A stretch of DNA of 49,477 bases from an uncultured Campylobacter sp. (GTDB lineage Bacteria; Campylobacterota; Campylobacteria; Campylobacterales; Campylobacteraceae). Location of the stretch: contig CALKQT010000007.1 of NCBI GenBank assembly GCA_937990735.1, positions 1 to 49,477 on the forward strand, in the 5' to 3' direction. A program made the translations under genes and the position numbers. The notes beneath the pieces were generated by a model that searched no databases, was not told where the DNA came from, and saw only the letters and a program-made list of their open reading frames with translations. Below are positions 25,320 to 34,081 of this stretch, one piece after another (the first letter of the stretch is position 1; each line of letters opens with the position of its first letter).

Positions 25320-26609
25320 ATGAAAATTTTAAAAAGCACGAAGGCAAATTTCAAAGAGGAGTTTGCAAGGCTGGTGCGCCGCGGCGAGACGGATATGAGA
25401 TCGGTAATGCCCGTCGTAAGCGGTATCATCGAAGATATCAGAGAGCGCGGCGATGAGGCGCTAGCTGAACAGATTGAGAAATTTGACAGATGGCGCGTAC
25501 AGGGCGATTTGGCTATCACGCAAGAGCAGATGAGCCGCGCGTATGAAGGCTTAAGCGCAGAGCTAAAAAACGCGCTACAAGTCGCATACGAGCGCATCTA
25601 CGCCTATCACGAAAAGCAGCTTGAGAGAAGCTGGTTTAGCTTCGATCCAAGCGGCGCGATGCTTGGGCAAAAGATCACGCCGGTAGATCGCGCGGGGCTG
25701 TATATCCCGGGCGGTAAGGCGGCGTATCCGAGCTCGCTTCTGATGAACGCGATCCCCGCAATCGTCGCGGGCGTAGAGGATATCAGCGTCTGCACCCCCG
25801 CCGTGGGCGGCGTCGTAAACGAGCTACTGCTTGCGGCGATGCATGTGCTAGGGATCAAAAAGGCCTACAAAGTGGGCGGCGCCAGCGCGATCGCGGCGAT
25901 GGCATACGGTACGCGCACGATCGGCATGGTTGACGTCATCACCGGCCCCGGGAATATCTTCGTCGCAACCGCTAAAAAGCTCGTGTTCGGCGACGTAAAT
26001 ATCGATATGATCGCGGGCCCTAGCGAAGTGGGCATCATCGCAAACGCCGCGGCAAATCCGCGCAACATCGCCGTGGATCTGCTCAGCCAAGCCGAGCACG
26101 ACGAGATCGCGAGCAGCTTTTTGATAAGCGACGATGAAAAATTCGCTCTTGCCGTCGCAGAGCACATCGAGCAGGAGCTTCCTACGCTCGCGCGTGAGCC
26201 GATCGCTCGCGCCAGCATCCAAAACAAGGGTGCAATCATCATCGCGCGCGATATGAACGAATGCGTGGAGCTGATGAATGAGCTTGCGGTCGAGCACCTA
26301 GAGATCGCGACCGAGAACGCCTACGAGCTGCTTCCGCGCATACGTCACGCAGGCGCGATATTTTTGGGTCACTACACGCCTGAAGCGATGGGTGATTACC
26401 TCGCAGGCCCCAACCACACGCTGCCGACCGGCGGAAGCGCGCGATTTTTCTCACCTCTGGGGGTTTATAACTTCATCAAACGAAGCTCGATCATAGCGCT
26501 AAATAAGCGCGCCATAGATGAGCTAGGCGGCGCATGCATGGCGCTAGCGGACGCCGAGGGGCTCGGCGCGCACAAGAAATCGGTGCAGATTAGATTTGAA
26601 GAGAAGTGA
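25320..26609 (+). CDS. hisD: Histidinol dehydrogenase HisD
   Basis: HisD oxidises histidinol to histidine in two NAD-dependent steps. The 429-residue length is standard. Conserved segments are PGGKAAYPSSLLMNAIPA, GPGNIFVATAKKLVFGDVNID, IAGPSEVG, SQAEHDE with zinc ligands, and the late GPNHTLPTGGSARFFSPLGV. An AAGGAG ribosome site precedes the ATG. No other his gene is adjacent, so it is a lone locus here, with the Sel1-repeat gene divergent upstream. Confidence 0.97.
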   Translation: MKILKSTKANFKEEFARLVRRGETDMRSVMPVVSGIIEDIRERGDEALAEQIEKFDRWRVQGDLAITQEQMSRAYEGLSAELKNALQVAYERIYAYHEKQLERSWFSFDPSGAMLGQKITPVDRAGLYIPGGKAAYPSSLLMNAIPAIVAGVEDISVCTPAVGGVVNELLLAAMHVLGIKKAYKVGGASAIAAMAYGTRTIGMVDVITGPGNIFVATAKKLVFGDVNIDMIAGPSEVGIIANAAANPRNIAVDLLSQAEHDEIASSFLISDDEKFALAVAEHIEQELPTLAREPIARASIQNKGAIIIARDMNECVELMNELAVEHLEIATENAYELLPRIRHAGAIFLGHYTPEAMGDYLAGPNHTLPTGGSARFFSPLGVYNFIKRSSIIALNKRAIDELGGACMALADAEGLGAHKKSVQIRFEEK

Positions 26610-26945
26610 TTTTGCGGCGGTAGCGAAATTACGAAATGAAATTTTAAAAAAGCGGCTCAGGGCTTAAAATTTGCCCGCATGTAGCTTAAGGCGGTTCGCA
26701 TGCAGCTTAAAAATTGCGAAGCGAAATTTTAAAAAGCACCGGCGGCAGTTGCGAAACCGCGAGCCGAAATTTAGAATTTAAAGACGAGTTAAATTTTACA
26801 AAATGTAAGCGTCGCAGCGAGAGTAAAATTTTAAAATTTCAAAAGCGCTATAAATTTAAAAAAACAGCCGTATTTGATTAAAATTTAAGGCAAATTTACT
26901 AAGCGAAATGATATACTTTAGCTGATTTTTTACAAGGAGAGAAAA
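26610..26945. repeat. AAATTT-core repeat gap upstream of the DUF5339-like gene
   Basis: About 336 bases with repeated GAAATTTTAAAAA and AAATTTAGAATTTAAA cores. A short direct repeat, GCATGTAGCTTAA followed by GCATGCAGCTTAA, lies near 26677-26708. The final 40 bases contain the promoter of the next gene. No coding frame is convincing. Confidence 0.55.
26912..26917 (+). promoter_or_regulatory. Promoter -10 element for the DUF5339-like gene
   Basis: TATACT within TGATATACTTTAGC forms an extended -10 element 28 bases before the ATG. A strong AAGGAGA ribosome site follows. Confidence 0.55.
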
Positions 26946-27236
26946 ATGAAAAAATCACTTTTAGTTTTGGCTAGTTTTGGCTTTGCGCTAAGTCTTAGCG
27001 CCGCAGATCTTTCAGATAGCTGCAAAGAGTATTTCGCAGATCTTGATAAGATGGTCGATACCTACAAACAAGCGGGTCAAGAGCAGCAGGTCAAGATGTA
27101 TGAGGATCAAAAAAAGCAGTCCATGGATCAGATCAGTGCACTTCCTAAGGAGCAGCAAGAGGCCACTTGCAAACAAGCTAAAGAGATATTTAAGCAGATG
27201 ATGGATCAGATGAAACAACAAGGCGCTATGAAATAA
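26946..27236 (+). CDS. Small secreted DUF5339-like protein
   Basis: This encodes 96 residues with a Sec signal peptide (about 1-19, cleaved near SAA-DLSD). The mature part is short, helical and rich in Gln, Lys and Met, with two cysteines (in DSCKEYF and ATCKQAK) that could form a disulfide. It resembles the DUF5339 family of small exported proteins in Pasteurellaceae and Campylobacter, whose role is not known. It has its own promoter and a terminator hairpin just downstream, so it is probably a single-gene transcript. Confidence 0.85.
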   Translation: MKKSLLVLASFGFALSLSAADLSDSCKEYFADLDKMVDTYKQAGQEQQVKMYEDQKKQSMDQISALPKEQQEATCKQAKEIFKQMMDQMKQQGAMK

Positions 27237-27270
27237 ATACCTTCGCGGGCACGATGATGCCTTCTTCAAT

Positions 27271-27306
27271 CGCGGCGATGCGATATCGTCGCGACTAATT
27301 CTTTTT
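27271..27306 (+). terminator. Rho-independent terminator after the DUF5339-like gene
   Basis: Arms CGCGGCGAT (27271-27279) and ATCGTCGCG (27285-27293) pair with one G-U wobble. They are followed within a few bases by TTCTTTTT. The hairpin lies 35 bases past the stop codon. Confidence 0.65.
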
Positions 27307-27351
27307 AAACTCACACTTTTATTTTAAAAATTTTTAAATTTTAAAATTCGG

Positions 27352-27594
27352 ATGTTTTATCCTCGTTGCTTTCGGGGCGCACTAAGAATTTCAGATTTGA
27401 TATTTAGCTTGTCGCAGGAAGTCAAAACGAATAAAGCGCTCACCGTCGTTAAAATGCTCCGCAAGGCGACGCATCTTGGTGGGACGCCGCGGTGTATCAA
27501 AGATTTACGAGCCGTTTTGGCGCGGCTCGAAACAACGCCTCATCAATATGACGAATTCGAGGTTCGGTTTAAGCGTTATTTTATCGCGATTTGA
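27352..27594 (+). CDS. Small hypothetical ORF
   Basis: This is an 80-codon frame. Its second half (KMLRKATHLGGTPRCIKDLRAVL and onwards) has protein-like composition, but the N-terminus looks arbitrary. No good ribosome site precedes the ATG. A TTG at residue 16 is an alternative start. I recognise no family. It lies between a terminator and a convergent secreted-protein gene, and could be a gene remnant. Confidence 0.35.
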   Translation: MFYPRCFRGALRISDLIFSLSQEVKTNKALTVVKMLRKATHLGGTPRCIKDLRAVLARLETTPHQYDEFEVRFKRYFIAI

Positions 27595-27680
27595 AATAGC
27601 CGGGGCTCATAGATAGAGCGAATTCACGTCTTTGCCTATGAAATTGCGGCTAAAATCATCTCGCAAAATCGCCTCGGATT

Positions 27681-28298
27681 TTAATCCTTAGTAACGATCG
27701 CACCGTTTTTTATTTCGTGCACGCAGGCATTTCTGTGCAGCTCCTTACAGCCATCTAAATTATAGTAGTGCGTTGTTACTGTGCAGCGCAAATCGGCGTC
27801 GATGACGAACTCCTGCTTGGCGCGCATCGGCGGCTTGCTTTTACCGCAGTGCACGTAATCGGCGTAAATTTCGCGACAATCGCTTATACGAAATGCGTCG
27901 TTTAAAAGGCACATAAAAACATATTCGTGCCCACGTTCGCTATCTTGAAAATCCATCAGATAAAGCCTTAGCAGAATTGTTTTGGCGCTCTTTTCGGGCA
28001 AACGACAAGCTCTTATGTCTTTGATCCTCTTCCAATACGCGCTTAGATTGTCGATTAAAAAATTCTCCTTTGCGAACGAAAACAGCTCATTTTTATCAAG
28101 TAAATTTTTATCGATAGCCGCTAAGGGCGAAATTTCTCCCGGATAGCGCATCGGCAGTTGCGCGATCGGTAGATCGTCGTAAATATCTTTCATACTATGA
28201 TAAATCTCCGGTCGCGGCGCATCGTCTCCCTTAGCCGCAGCATTTTCCATACCGCATAGCGCAAGTAGGCACAGCAAAAATATCCACACCTGCTTCAT
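27681..28298 (-). CDS. Secreted hypothetical protein
   Basis: The frame is open further upstream, but I place the start at 28298 (205 residues), where MKQVWIFLLCLLALCGM begins a Sec signal peptide and a GGGGGAATGCT stretch could serve as the ribosome site. The mature protein has six cysteines, including CRLPEKS, DCREIYADYVHC, LRC, GCKELHRNAC, which suggests periplasmic disulfides. I do not recognise the family. It lies at the downstream end of a minus-strand cluster of exported proteins. Confidence 0.7.
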   Translation of the reverse strand: MKQVWIFLLCLLALCGMENAAAKGDDAPRPEIYHSMKDIYDDLPIAQLPMRYPGEISPLAAIDKNLLDKNELFSFAKENFLIDNLSAYWKRIKDIRACRLPEKSAKTILLRLYLMDFQDSERGHEYVFMCLLNDAFRISDCREIYADYVHCGKSKPPMRAKQEFVIDADLRCTVTTHYYNLDGCKELHRNACVHEIKNGAIVTKD

Positions 28299-28495
28299 AG
28301 CATTCCCCCTTGTTTCGGTCGTGATCTCTTTGCTTCTGATCATACTGAAAATTTTAAAGCCTTAATATGAAGAAAAAAGATCAAAAATCAAAGCGCCCTT
28401 TTTACAACCACTCTCGCGCTGTCTTTTTCTGCCCTTGCTTTTGGGTTAATTTAATCCGAGTCCTCTTCTTGTGTGAAACGGACGATGCGCGACTA

Positions 28496-29197
28496 TTATT
28501 CGCCTTCCGTAGCCTTTTCGGTAAAGCTAACGATGCGCGGAGCTGCGATGCGCGCGTAATCCTGCGCGTTTAGAATGATCGAGTGATCGAGCAGGCCCGC
28601 GTTGAAAGCGATCTCTTCAAAGCGTCCGAACAGCGACGGATCGGCGATTAGCAGTAGTTTGTCGTGGAAGCTAAACGGCGGCACCGAGCCGATGACGCAG
28701 TCCGTGAGATCGCCAACTTCATCGGGGCTTACGAGCGACGCTTTAGTGCCGCCGAGCCCCTCTGCCAAGCGTTTTAGATCGGTTTTGTGATCTGCTGCGA
28801 AGACCGCTAGGACGTAGATCCTGCCATTTCTGCCCGCGGGTTTGTCGCTAGGAAGCTTCAGCTGCTGCGGCACGTTGGCGCAGATTTGATCCGCAGTTAA
28901 AGTTAAATTTCCCGCGCAGGCACCGTTTTCGCAGCCTTGAGCGCTCGCAAGGGCGGAAGCGTCGAGATTTTGCGCGTCATAGACGCTTGTTAAATTTAAA
29001 TTTTGCGCGAAAGAAATTTGCCCGTCCTTAAAGCCCTTGATCGTGCAAACCAGCGCCTTTGCACCCTGGCCCAGCTGCGTGCCTCGGGCTTTGGCGACCT
29101 CGGCGGAGGTGCCCGCGCTTTCGTGAGCTACGACGCGGAAGCGCGCGCCCTGCTGCGTCAAAAGCTCTTTTAGACTTTCAAAAATTCTCTCTGACAT
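28496..29197 (-). CDS. YbaK/EbsC-type aminoacyl-tRNA deacylase with insertion
   Basis: YbaK-like proteins hydrolyse mischarged aminoacyl-tRNAs or similar esters in the cytosol. I start at 29197 (233 residues) because AAGGAGAG lies just upstream. Family features are the early VVAHES..TSAEVAKARGT segment, QGAKALVCTIKG, then DHKTDLKRLAEGLGGTKASLVSPDEV, TDCVIGSVPPFSF and the final NAGLLDHSIILNAQDYARI. Relatives are usually about 160-180 residues. The excess lies at about residues 54-124, a low-complexity stretch with GCENGAC and AAATTT-type DNA, similar to insertions in TlyA and LpxK. The tRNA specificity cannot be read from sequence. Confidence 0.87.
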   Translation of the reverse strand: MSERIFESLKELLTQQGARFRVVAHESAGTSAEVAKARGTQLGQGAKALVCTIKGFKDGQISFAQNLNLTSVYDAQNLDASALASAQGCENGACAGNLTLTADQICANVPQQLKLPSDKPAGRNGRIYVLAVFAADHKTDLKRLAEGLGGTKASLVSPDEVGDLTDCVIGSVPPFSFHDKLLLIADPSLFGRFEEIAFNAGLLDHSIILNAQDYARIAAPRIVSFTEKATEGE

Positions 29198-29402
29198 TTT
29201 CTCTCCTTGTTTTTGCAAAATTATACTGAAATTTTAACCAAACGACCCATCGATGCCGAAATTCCATTCTTCTCCGTAGAAAATTTGTCTTGCGCCGTAG
29301 AATTTATCTCACCTGCGCGCAAGCCCATTGCGCGATGAAAGATCTATTGCGCAGCAGAAATTCCGCCGCGCATAAGCCTAGTCTGCCGCGCTTTTTGCGA
29401 AA

Positions 29403-29828
29403 TTATTTCATCTTGCGGATTTTAGGCTTTTTGCTCTCTACGAGTTCGTAAATTTTAAGCTCGACCTTGACGTCTTTGGGCGCTAAAATTCTAATTTCGC
29501 CCGGAGTGTAGAAAAAAGGCGCTCCAAGCTCATAATAGACCCATTTTTTTTGCTTCTCGGTTTTGCACAGCATCAGCGTCTGAGCAAGCTCGTTGCCGCC
29601 GCTAAACTCGTAATAAAGCCCGTCCGAGCCCTCTTTTTGCTCTATTTTACCGCCGATCAGATACGCGTCGTTGCAGTCGGCTTCGATCTCCTTTGAAAAG
29701 ACCGCTTCGACCTTAAACTGCTGCGGCGGCATCTTTGACGGCGTTAGCTCAAAGACGTTTAGCTGCTTTTGCGCCTCGCCGCCGAACAAAAACAGCGGCA
29801 ATAGGAAAAATAAAACGCTTTTTCTCAT
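29403..29828 (-). CDS. Ecotin-like periplasmic serine protease inhibitor
   Basis: The 141-residue protein has a Sec signal peptide (about 1-17). The remainder lines up with ecotin: FELTPSK, FKVEAVFSKEIEADCN, LIGGKIEQKEGSDGLYYEF, then TLMLC, and ILAPKDVKVELKIYELVE (compare ecotin VVYTPDNVDVKYRVWKAEE). Cys52 and Cys88 correspond to the ecotin disulfide. By that alignment the P1 residue facing the protease is Leu85 rather than the Met84 of E. coli ecotin. Ecotins protect bacteria from host trypsin-like, chymotrypsin-like and elastase-like enzymes, which fits a mucosal or oral lifestyle. This call comes from recalled sequence, not a search. Confidence 0.85.
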   Translation of the reverse strand: MRKSVLFFLLPLFLFGGEAQKQLNVFELTPSKMPPQQFKVEAVFSKEIEADCNDAYLIGGKIEQKEGSDGLYYEFSGGNELAQTLMLCKTEKQKKWVYYELGAPFFYTPGEIRILAPKDVKVELKIYELVESKKPKIRKMK

Positions 29829-29912
29829 ACTTTACTCCTTGAAAAGATATTTTTATTTAAAATTTTAGCAAAATTTTCGCTCATTAAACTGAAATTTCAA
29901 TCGACTTTGTTT

Positions 29913-30626
29913 TTACCTGTAGCAGATAATATTTTTTAGCGCCTCTGTCTCCGGTTTTAACGCCTCGCCCTCGGTTTTTTGCGCGGTGCTCTTTTTGCTC
30001 GCTAAATTTTCACTAGAGCCTTGCGGCGACGGCTTTTCCTGCGAGTTTAAAGCCTTGACGGCGTCGCGCGAAATTTCGCCCTGCGTTTGCGCGGTGGAAA
30101 TTTCGCCGCTAGCCCCGTCAGTATTGCTCGTGCGGCGGCTTAGCACGCTTTTGACGCTTATCTTTTCGCCTGCGTAAAACGCCTCGCAAAGCCCGCCTTG
30201 CGTCTCATAGTCCGTTACTTTGACGCTGCCTTCTTGAAATTTATAAAATTTCGCCCGTTTTGCTCTGCGTAGCTCCTGGGCTCCGCCCCATACGTCGCTC
30301 TGCGCGTCAAGATCCGCGAGCGCGAATGCGCCGTCTGCCGCCTTATACATATTGCCGAGCCTTATCGGTATGCGTTCGCCGCTCTTTTTGGTAAGCACGA
30401 AGCCGATCTTTTCGCCATCTTTTGGATGCGGGCGGAACTGCTTGGAGAAAAACGCCGTAAAAAATGCGACCTCCTTGATCTTGCCGTCGGTGCCTAGGTA
30501 TCTCGTCCAGCCATCTTCGGGTACGTCGATCTCGGCGACGTCTCGCCCGTCCTTTACGCCGCATTTTAAGCCCGCGCAGCCGCTAAGCGCTAATGCTGCA
30601 AGCACGGCTAGAAATAGGTTTTTCAT
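29913..30626 (-). CDS. Hypothetical lipoprotein
   Basis: This 237-residue protein has a lipoprotein signal peptide with lipobox LSGC (Cys17). The middle (about 20-160) looks globular, with KIGFVLTKKSGERIPIRLGNMY. The C-terminal 70 residues are a Ser/Thr/Lys/Glu-rich low-complexity tail. I do not recognise the family. It lies in the minus-strand cluster of exported proteins, with separated neighbours rather than a tight operon. Confidence 0.75.
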   Translation of the reverse strand: MKNLFLAVLAALALSGCAGLKCGVKDGRDVAEIDVPEDGWTRYLGTDGKIKEVAFFTAFFSKQFRPHPKDGEKIGFVLTKKSGERIPIRLGNMYKAADGAFALADLDAQSDVWGGAQELRRAKRAKFYKFQEGSVKVTDYETQGGLCEAFYAGEKISVKSVLSRRTSNTDGASGEISTAQTQGEISRDAVKALNSQEKPSPQGSSENLASKKSTAQKTEGEALKPETEALKNIICYR

Positions 30627-30878
30627 ATTTTCCCTTCAAATAAATTTTAGCTCAGAACAGGGCGCCGCCTGCGCCTCGGCGCATAAATCTGCACGAAATA
30701 GGGCGCACCTGCTTGCTTTGCTACTTGGCTTACGCTATCGCGCTTCAAGGCACGCAAATACGCGCGAGATAAGCGGTAGCGCGGAATTTTAACGTCGCTT
30801 GGCGCCTTTTGCAAGCGCTTTGCTGCAAATCCGCCCGAAACCTCGTGCGTGCAAAGCCCGCTAGCTGGGTTAAATTTA

Positions 30879-31238
30879 TCAAGCCGACGTCGCCCAGACG
30901 CGTAAAAAGCGCTGTTCGCTCGCCTCAAACGAGCACTCCTGCCAGTCCCAGTCGTTCTCGCCGCCCATTGCGAAATTTCGAGGCTCGTCCGATAGCCCTG
31001 CCGCGCTCAAAGCAGCCGTTATCCGCTCTTTCATAAAATCATCGGGCGCGCCCGGCGTAAATTTTTCAAATTTTATCTCGTAAAGGGAGGCGAGCCCAAA
31101 GCCCGCGCGCGCGAGCTTGCCGCACTCTCGCGCGAACTCCGCCGCGCTGCATTCGTGCTTTGGGGCGTAGTACCAAACCTCCAGCTCCTCGATGCTTTCG
31201 CCCCTAAATTTTATGGATTTTATCATTTCGTCTTCCAT
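30879..31238 (-). CDS. Small acidic hypothetical protein
   Basis: This has 119 residues and no signal peptide or membrane segment. It is rich in Glu, Phe and Trp and ends with a WDWQECSFEASEQRFLRVW stretch. Met5 (31226) is an alternative start, since GGAAG lies 7 bases before it. I recognise no family. Size and composition resemble small cytosolic proteins such as immunity proteins, but no toxin is visible next to it, so that is only a possibility. Confidence 0.6.
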   Translation of the reverse strand: MEDEMIKSIKFRGESIEELEVWYYAPKHECSAAEFARECGKLARAGFGLASLYEIKFEKFTPGAPDDFMKERITAALSAAGLSDEPRNFAMGGENDWDWQECSFEASEQRFLRVWATSA

Positions 31239-31384
31239 TTCGCTAGTCGCGGCGGTTTAAATTTCGTCGCTTAAATTTCACTTGCCCCATACGGCGCAGG
31301 TCTTACGCGCAAGATAAAACTCTCCCTATTTGGCGTGAGTGCGCTGCGCGGTCAAATTTTAAATTTATCCGCCGCGCTTTAAAT

Positions 31385-31936
31385 TTAGACGCCGAAGTCC
31401 GCCCGCATCCCCTCTTTGCCTTTCGGCGTAAAATAGCAAACTACGTAGCAGAGCATTCGGTCTTTGCAGTCGTATTTGGCTTCCAAAGCCTCGATAATGC
31501 GCGCAAACTCCTGCGGCGCTCTGCCCTCAAAGGCGCCTCGTAGCCCCTCTGCGGCTATGTGTTTCGGACTAAGGAGCAGATATGTCGCGCCGCCGTCCTC
31601 ATCCTCGCTTATCGCGCGTAAAATTTCACCGCTCGCGCGAACTCGCCAATGTTCCTTGCCATCCCACTCGCGCAGGCTTAAAAACGCCGTGCCGTCGTCA
31701 GCGTCCAAAGCCTTTTCGTTTGGAATTTGGGCGCGTAAAGCGCCTTCATTTAAGTTCTCCTTGCTCGCAACCTCGATAAAAACGTCCGTGCCGAGCAGAT
31801 AGCTGGTCCGCTCAAACTCGCTTTCGTACTCTAGGCCGTCAAATTTAGCGACAAATTCGCGCACTCGCTCGTCCGCTTCGCAGCCGAACTTCATCGCGTC
31901 GCTATCTGAAATTTTAACGATATAAGGCTCGTTCAT
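31385..31936 (-). CDS. Acidic hypothetical protein
   Basis: This 183-residue protein lacks a signal peptide and membrane helices. It is acidic, with charged helices and a FLSLREWDGKEHWRV segment. I recognise no family. It starts 16 bases after the end of the secreted 476-residue protein on the same strand, so they are probably co-transcribed. A role connected with that protein is possible but not shown. Confidence 0.65.
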   Translation of the reverse strand: MNEPYIVKISDSDAMKFGCEADERVREFVAKFDGLEYESEFERTSYLLGTDVFIEVASKENLNEGALRAQIPNEKALDADDGTAFLSLREWDGKEHWRVRASGEILRAISEDEDGGATYLLLSPKHIAAEGLRGAFEGRAPQEFARIIEALEAKYDCKDRMLCYVVCYFTPKGKEGMRADFGV

Positions 31937-31952
31937 GAGGCTTTTCTAAATT

Positions 31953-33383
31953 TTATTGCGGCTCGCATTTGCCGTAAAACCACTCGCGAGTTTCGTTTAG
32001 CTTAAACTCGCCGTCCTTTAGAAAATACTGCTTGCTGCTTTTGATCGCGTTTTCGCCCGCGGCTATGTAGTCGCCGATGAAGCCGCGATCCAGGACGTCG
32101 TGCGCTAAAATTTCAGGCTCAAAGACGTTTTGCGTCTTTTGCGTTTCGTGCCATTTGCCGCTCTCATCAGGCTCGCGCAGGATGATCGAGATGTTATTGC
32201 CCGCTTCGTCGTAGCCGTAGATATACTCGTACTGCTTGCCATCGGAAGCCGTGCGATTTTTTATCACGTTGCCGCGCGCGTCGTAGCTAAACTCGTTTTC
32301 AAACACGACCTCCCAGCGCTGCGACTCCTCACGCCAAAGTACGGTTTGCTCGCGTAGAGGCCTGCTCTCCTCGGTCTCCTCGTGCACGTTTTTGTAGTAC
32401 TCCCTCCACTCGTTTTTTGCGGCATCCCAGCGCGATCTTAGCTCGCTAAAGCGCCTATACCTAGGCTCGATCTTGCGCAAGATCTTTTCATCGCGCTGCC
32501 AGGCGCCGTCGCGCCATGCAAAATTTATCTCGCTGCGCGTCCCGTCCTCTGCCGTAAAGACGGTATGTTTTGTAAGTGGCACCCATTTGCCGCGCCACGC
32601 GTAGCCTTCGGAGCCCGCGTAAACATCGCCGTTGTAGTGATATATCGATTTTTCGTACGGCATCCATTTTTTCGCTTTGGCGTTCCATTCGTAGGTCGCT
32701 ACGAAATTGTTTCTATCGTTTTCATCGACAATCCTTTTTGTAAGGTGCGTCGGTGTCCATCTGCCCTTTTTTAGCGTGAAATTTTGCAAAATTTCCGTTT
32801 TGCCCTCGCGCTTTTCGACGGCTTTTTCACCCTCGTACGGCTTGCCGTCCTTGCTTTGCAGACTGAAATAAATTTTTGAGCCGTCAGTAGCGATCTCCTG
32901 CTTGCTTATCGCCGTTTCGCGCAATTTGTTTGTATTCGCGTCCCAGTCGTATTCGACATTTTCGATCTCGCGCTCGCCGCTTTCGTCAAATTTGCTAAAG
33001 CTTTTAGATACGGACGATCCCTCTTCGCCGCTCTTTTTGTAGATTTTTTCTAGGCGGCGGGTTTTGGCGTCATAGTTTTGGCTCACTTCATATTCGTAGC
33101 GCGGCACGGCTCCGCCCTCTGTTTTGTAGCTCGTCTTTTGCAGGCAAATTTTATCCCGCGCTGCGTATTTCGTCGTCGCTTCGCCCGTCTCGGTCGCGCC
33201 CGCAGGCATCGCAAGCGCTAATGTCGCCGCCAAAATAAAGCCTGCTAAAACTGCCGTCCGCGCCCTCGAATTTACTGCCGATCGCGCCCTAAAAGTGCCC
33301 GCCGAAATAATCGCTCGCGCCTTTAAATTTGCCGCCGCAAAATCTGCCGCATCCTCGGACGAAATTTTAAAAACACCTCTCAT
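31953..33383 (-). CDS. Secreted Trp-repeat protein with YD-like segments
   Basis: The 476-residue protein has a hydrophobic signal-like stretch (AVLAGFILAATLALAMPAGA) preceded by an unusually long, Ala/Arg-rich N-terminus of about 43 residues. The true start may therefore be a downstream non-ATG codon. The body repeats a short pattern with a central Trp after Lys or Ala (KGRWTP, KKWMPYE, RGKWVPL, DGAWQRD, NEWREYY, SQRWEVV) alternating with segments such as FSYDARGNVIKN and YGYDEAGNN that resemble YD repeats. It is a paralogue of the 411-residue protein at 34082. Such repeats usually form beta-rich exported or surface structures. Function unknown. Confidence 0.75.
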   Translation of the reverse strand: MRGVFKISSEDAADFAAANLKARAIISAGTFRARSAVNSRARTAVLAGFILAATLALAMPAGATETGEATTKYAARDKICLQKTSYKTEGGAVPRYEYEVSQNYDAKTRRLEKIYKKSGEEGSSVSKSFSKFDESGEREIENVEYDWDANTNKLRETAISKQEIATDGSKIYFSLQSKDGKPYEGEKAVEKREGKTEILQNFTLKKGRWTPTHLTKRIVDENDRNNFVATYEWNAKAKKWMPYEKSIYHYNGDVYAGSEGYAWRGKWVPLTKHTVFTAEDGTRSEINFAWRDGAWQRDEKILRKIEPRYRRFSELRSRWDAAKNEWREYYKNVHEETEESRPLREQTVLWREESQRWEVVFENEFSYDARGNVIKNRTASDGKQYEYIYGYDEAGNNISIILREPDESGKWHETQKTQNVFEPEILAHDVLDRGFIGDYIAAGENAIKSSKQYFLKDGEFKLNETREWFYGKCEPQ

Positions 33384-33416
33384 GACCGCTACTTTTATCT
33401 AAATTTTAAATTGCGT

Positions 33417-33845
33417 CTACCGCTTTATATCCTCGCTCGAAAAAGCTCTCTCGCCTTCGTAAATTTTTTCATAGCGACTTAGCTTGCCATCTTTGAAATA
33501 GCCGATGAAATAGGTTGCCGATTTTTCGGCCTGCTCTTGCGAAATTTCATCGTAGAGATATACGGGCCCCTTTGATTTTTGTTTGTGTAGGCACGAACAG
33601 CTGCGAAAATATCGCTTTTTGATTTTAAAATTTTGCGCCTCGCCGCTTTGCTCGTCTGCGCGCTTTGTTGCGCTTATTTCGTTGCTCTGTTTGCCTACGA
33701 GCGTCCGATCCTCTCTTTCGCCGCCCCCTATCGTCTGTTTTTGTCCACTCGCCGCGCCGTGATCTTGCGCCTCTACGGCGCCAAAACAGATACTCGCCGA
33801 AATTAAAGCCGAAATAGCCGCCCTTGCCGCTCTGATTAAAACCAT
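33417..33845 (-). CDS. Small secreted protein, DUF6156-like C-terminus
   Basis: The 142 residues begin with a short signal-like N-terminus (AISALISASICFGAVEA). A low-complexity Gln/Glu/Arg-rich linker of about 45 residues follows. The C-terminal half (KRYFRSCSC, YLYDEIS, TYFIGYFKDGKLSRYEKIYEGE) resembles what I recall of the DUF6156 family, a weak match. It ends 33 bases upstream of the Trp-repeat protein gene on the same strand, so the two are probably linked. Confidence 0.6.
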   Translation of the reverse strand: MVLIRAARAAISALISASICFGAVEAQDHGAASGQKQTIGGGEREDRTLVGKQSNEISATKRADEQSGEAQNFKIKKRYFRSCSCLHKQKSKGPVYLYDEISQEQAEKSATYFIGYFKDGKLSRYEKIYEGERAFSSEDIKR

Positions 33846-33896
33846 TTTTCAACCTTTTCTTTTGCCGCCGCTGTGTGCGGACCTGCTGCGGCGTAG

Positions 33897-34072
33897 GATT
33901 AAATTTTAAAATTTACGCGGCGCGCAAATACTCCCGCGCTAGCTAAATTTAACCGCATAGCTCGTGGGTCGCCTGTTAAATTTAAACGCCACGCAGCGCC
34001 TGCTAAATTTAACCGTAGTACTCGCGCGACGCCGCGCAAATAAAATTTCGCGGCTAAATTTTACCGACGCAT
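33897..34072. repeat. Degenerate AAATTT-core repeat array
   Basis: Units starting GCTAAATTTAACCG (33942), GTTAAATTTAAACG (33975) and GCTAAATTTAACCG (34002) are separated by GC-rich spacers of about 15-20 bases ending in CGCC. The first and third units are the most alike. An AAATTTTAAAATTTACGCG core lies just upstream. Confidence 0.65.
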
Positions 34073-34081
34073 CTTCAAACG

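Noticed and set aside
28367..28573. 68-codon plus-strand frame starting MKKKDQK
   Set aside because: It runs into the YbaK-like gene on the opposite strand, and its second half is simply the antisense of that gene. No ribosome site.
30879..31936. Toxin-antitoxin or immunity gene pair (119- and 183-residue proteins)
   Set aside because: Composition is suggestive, but no toxin domain is adjacent and the genes are 146 bases apart, so I kept them as hypothetical proteins.
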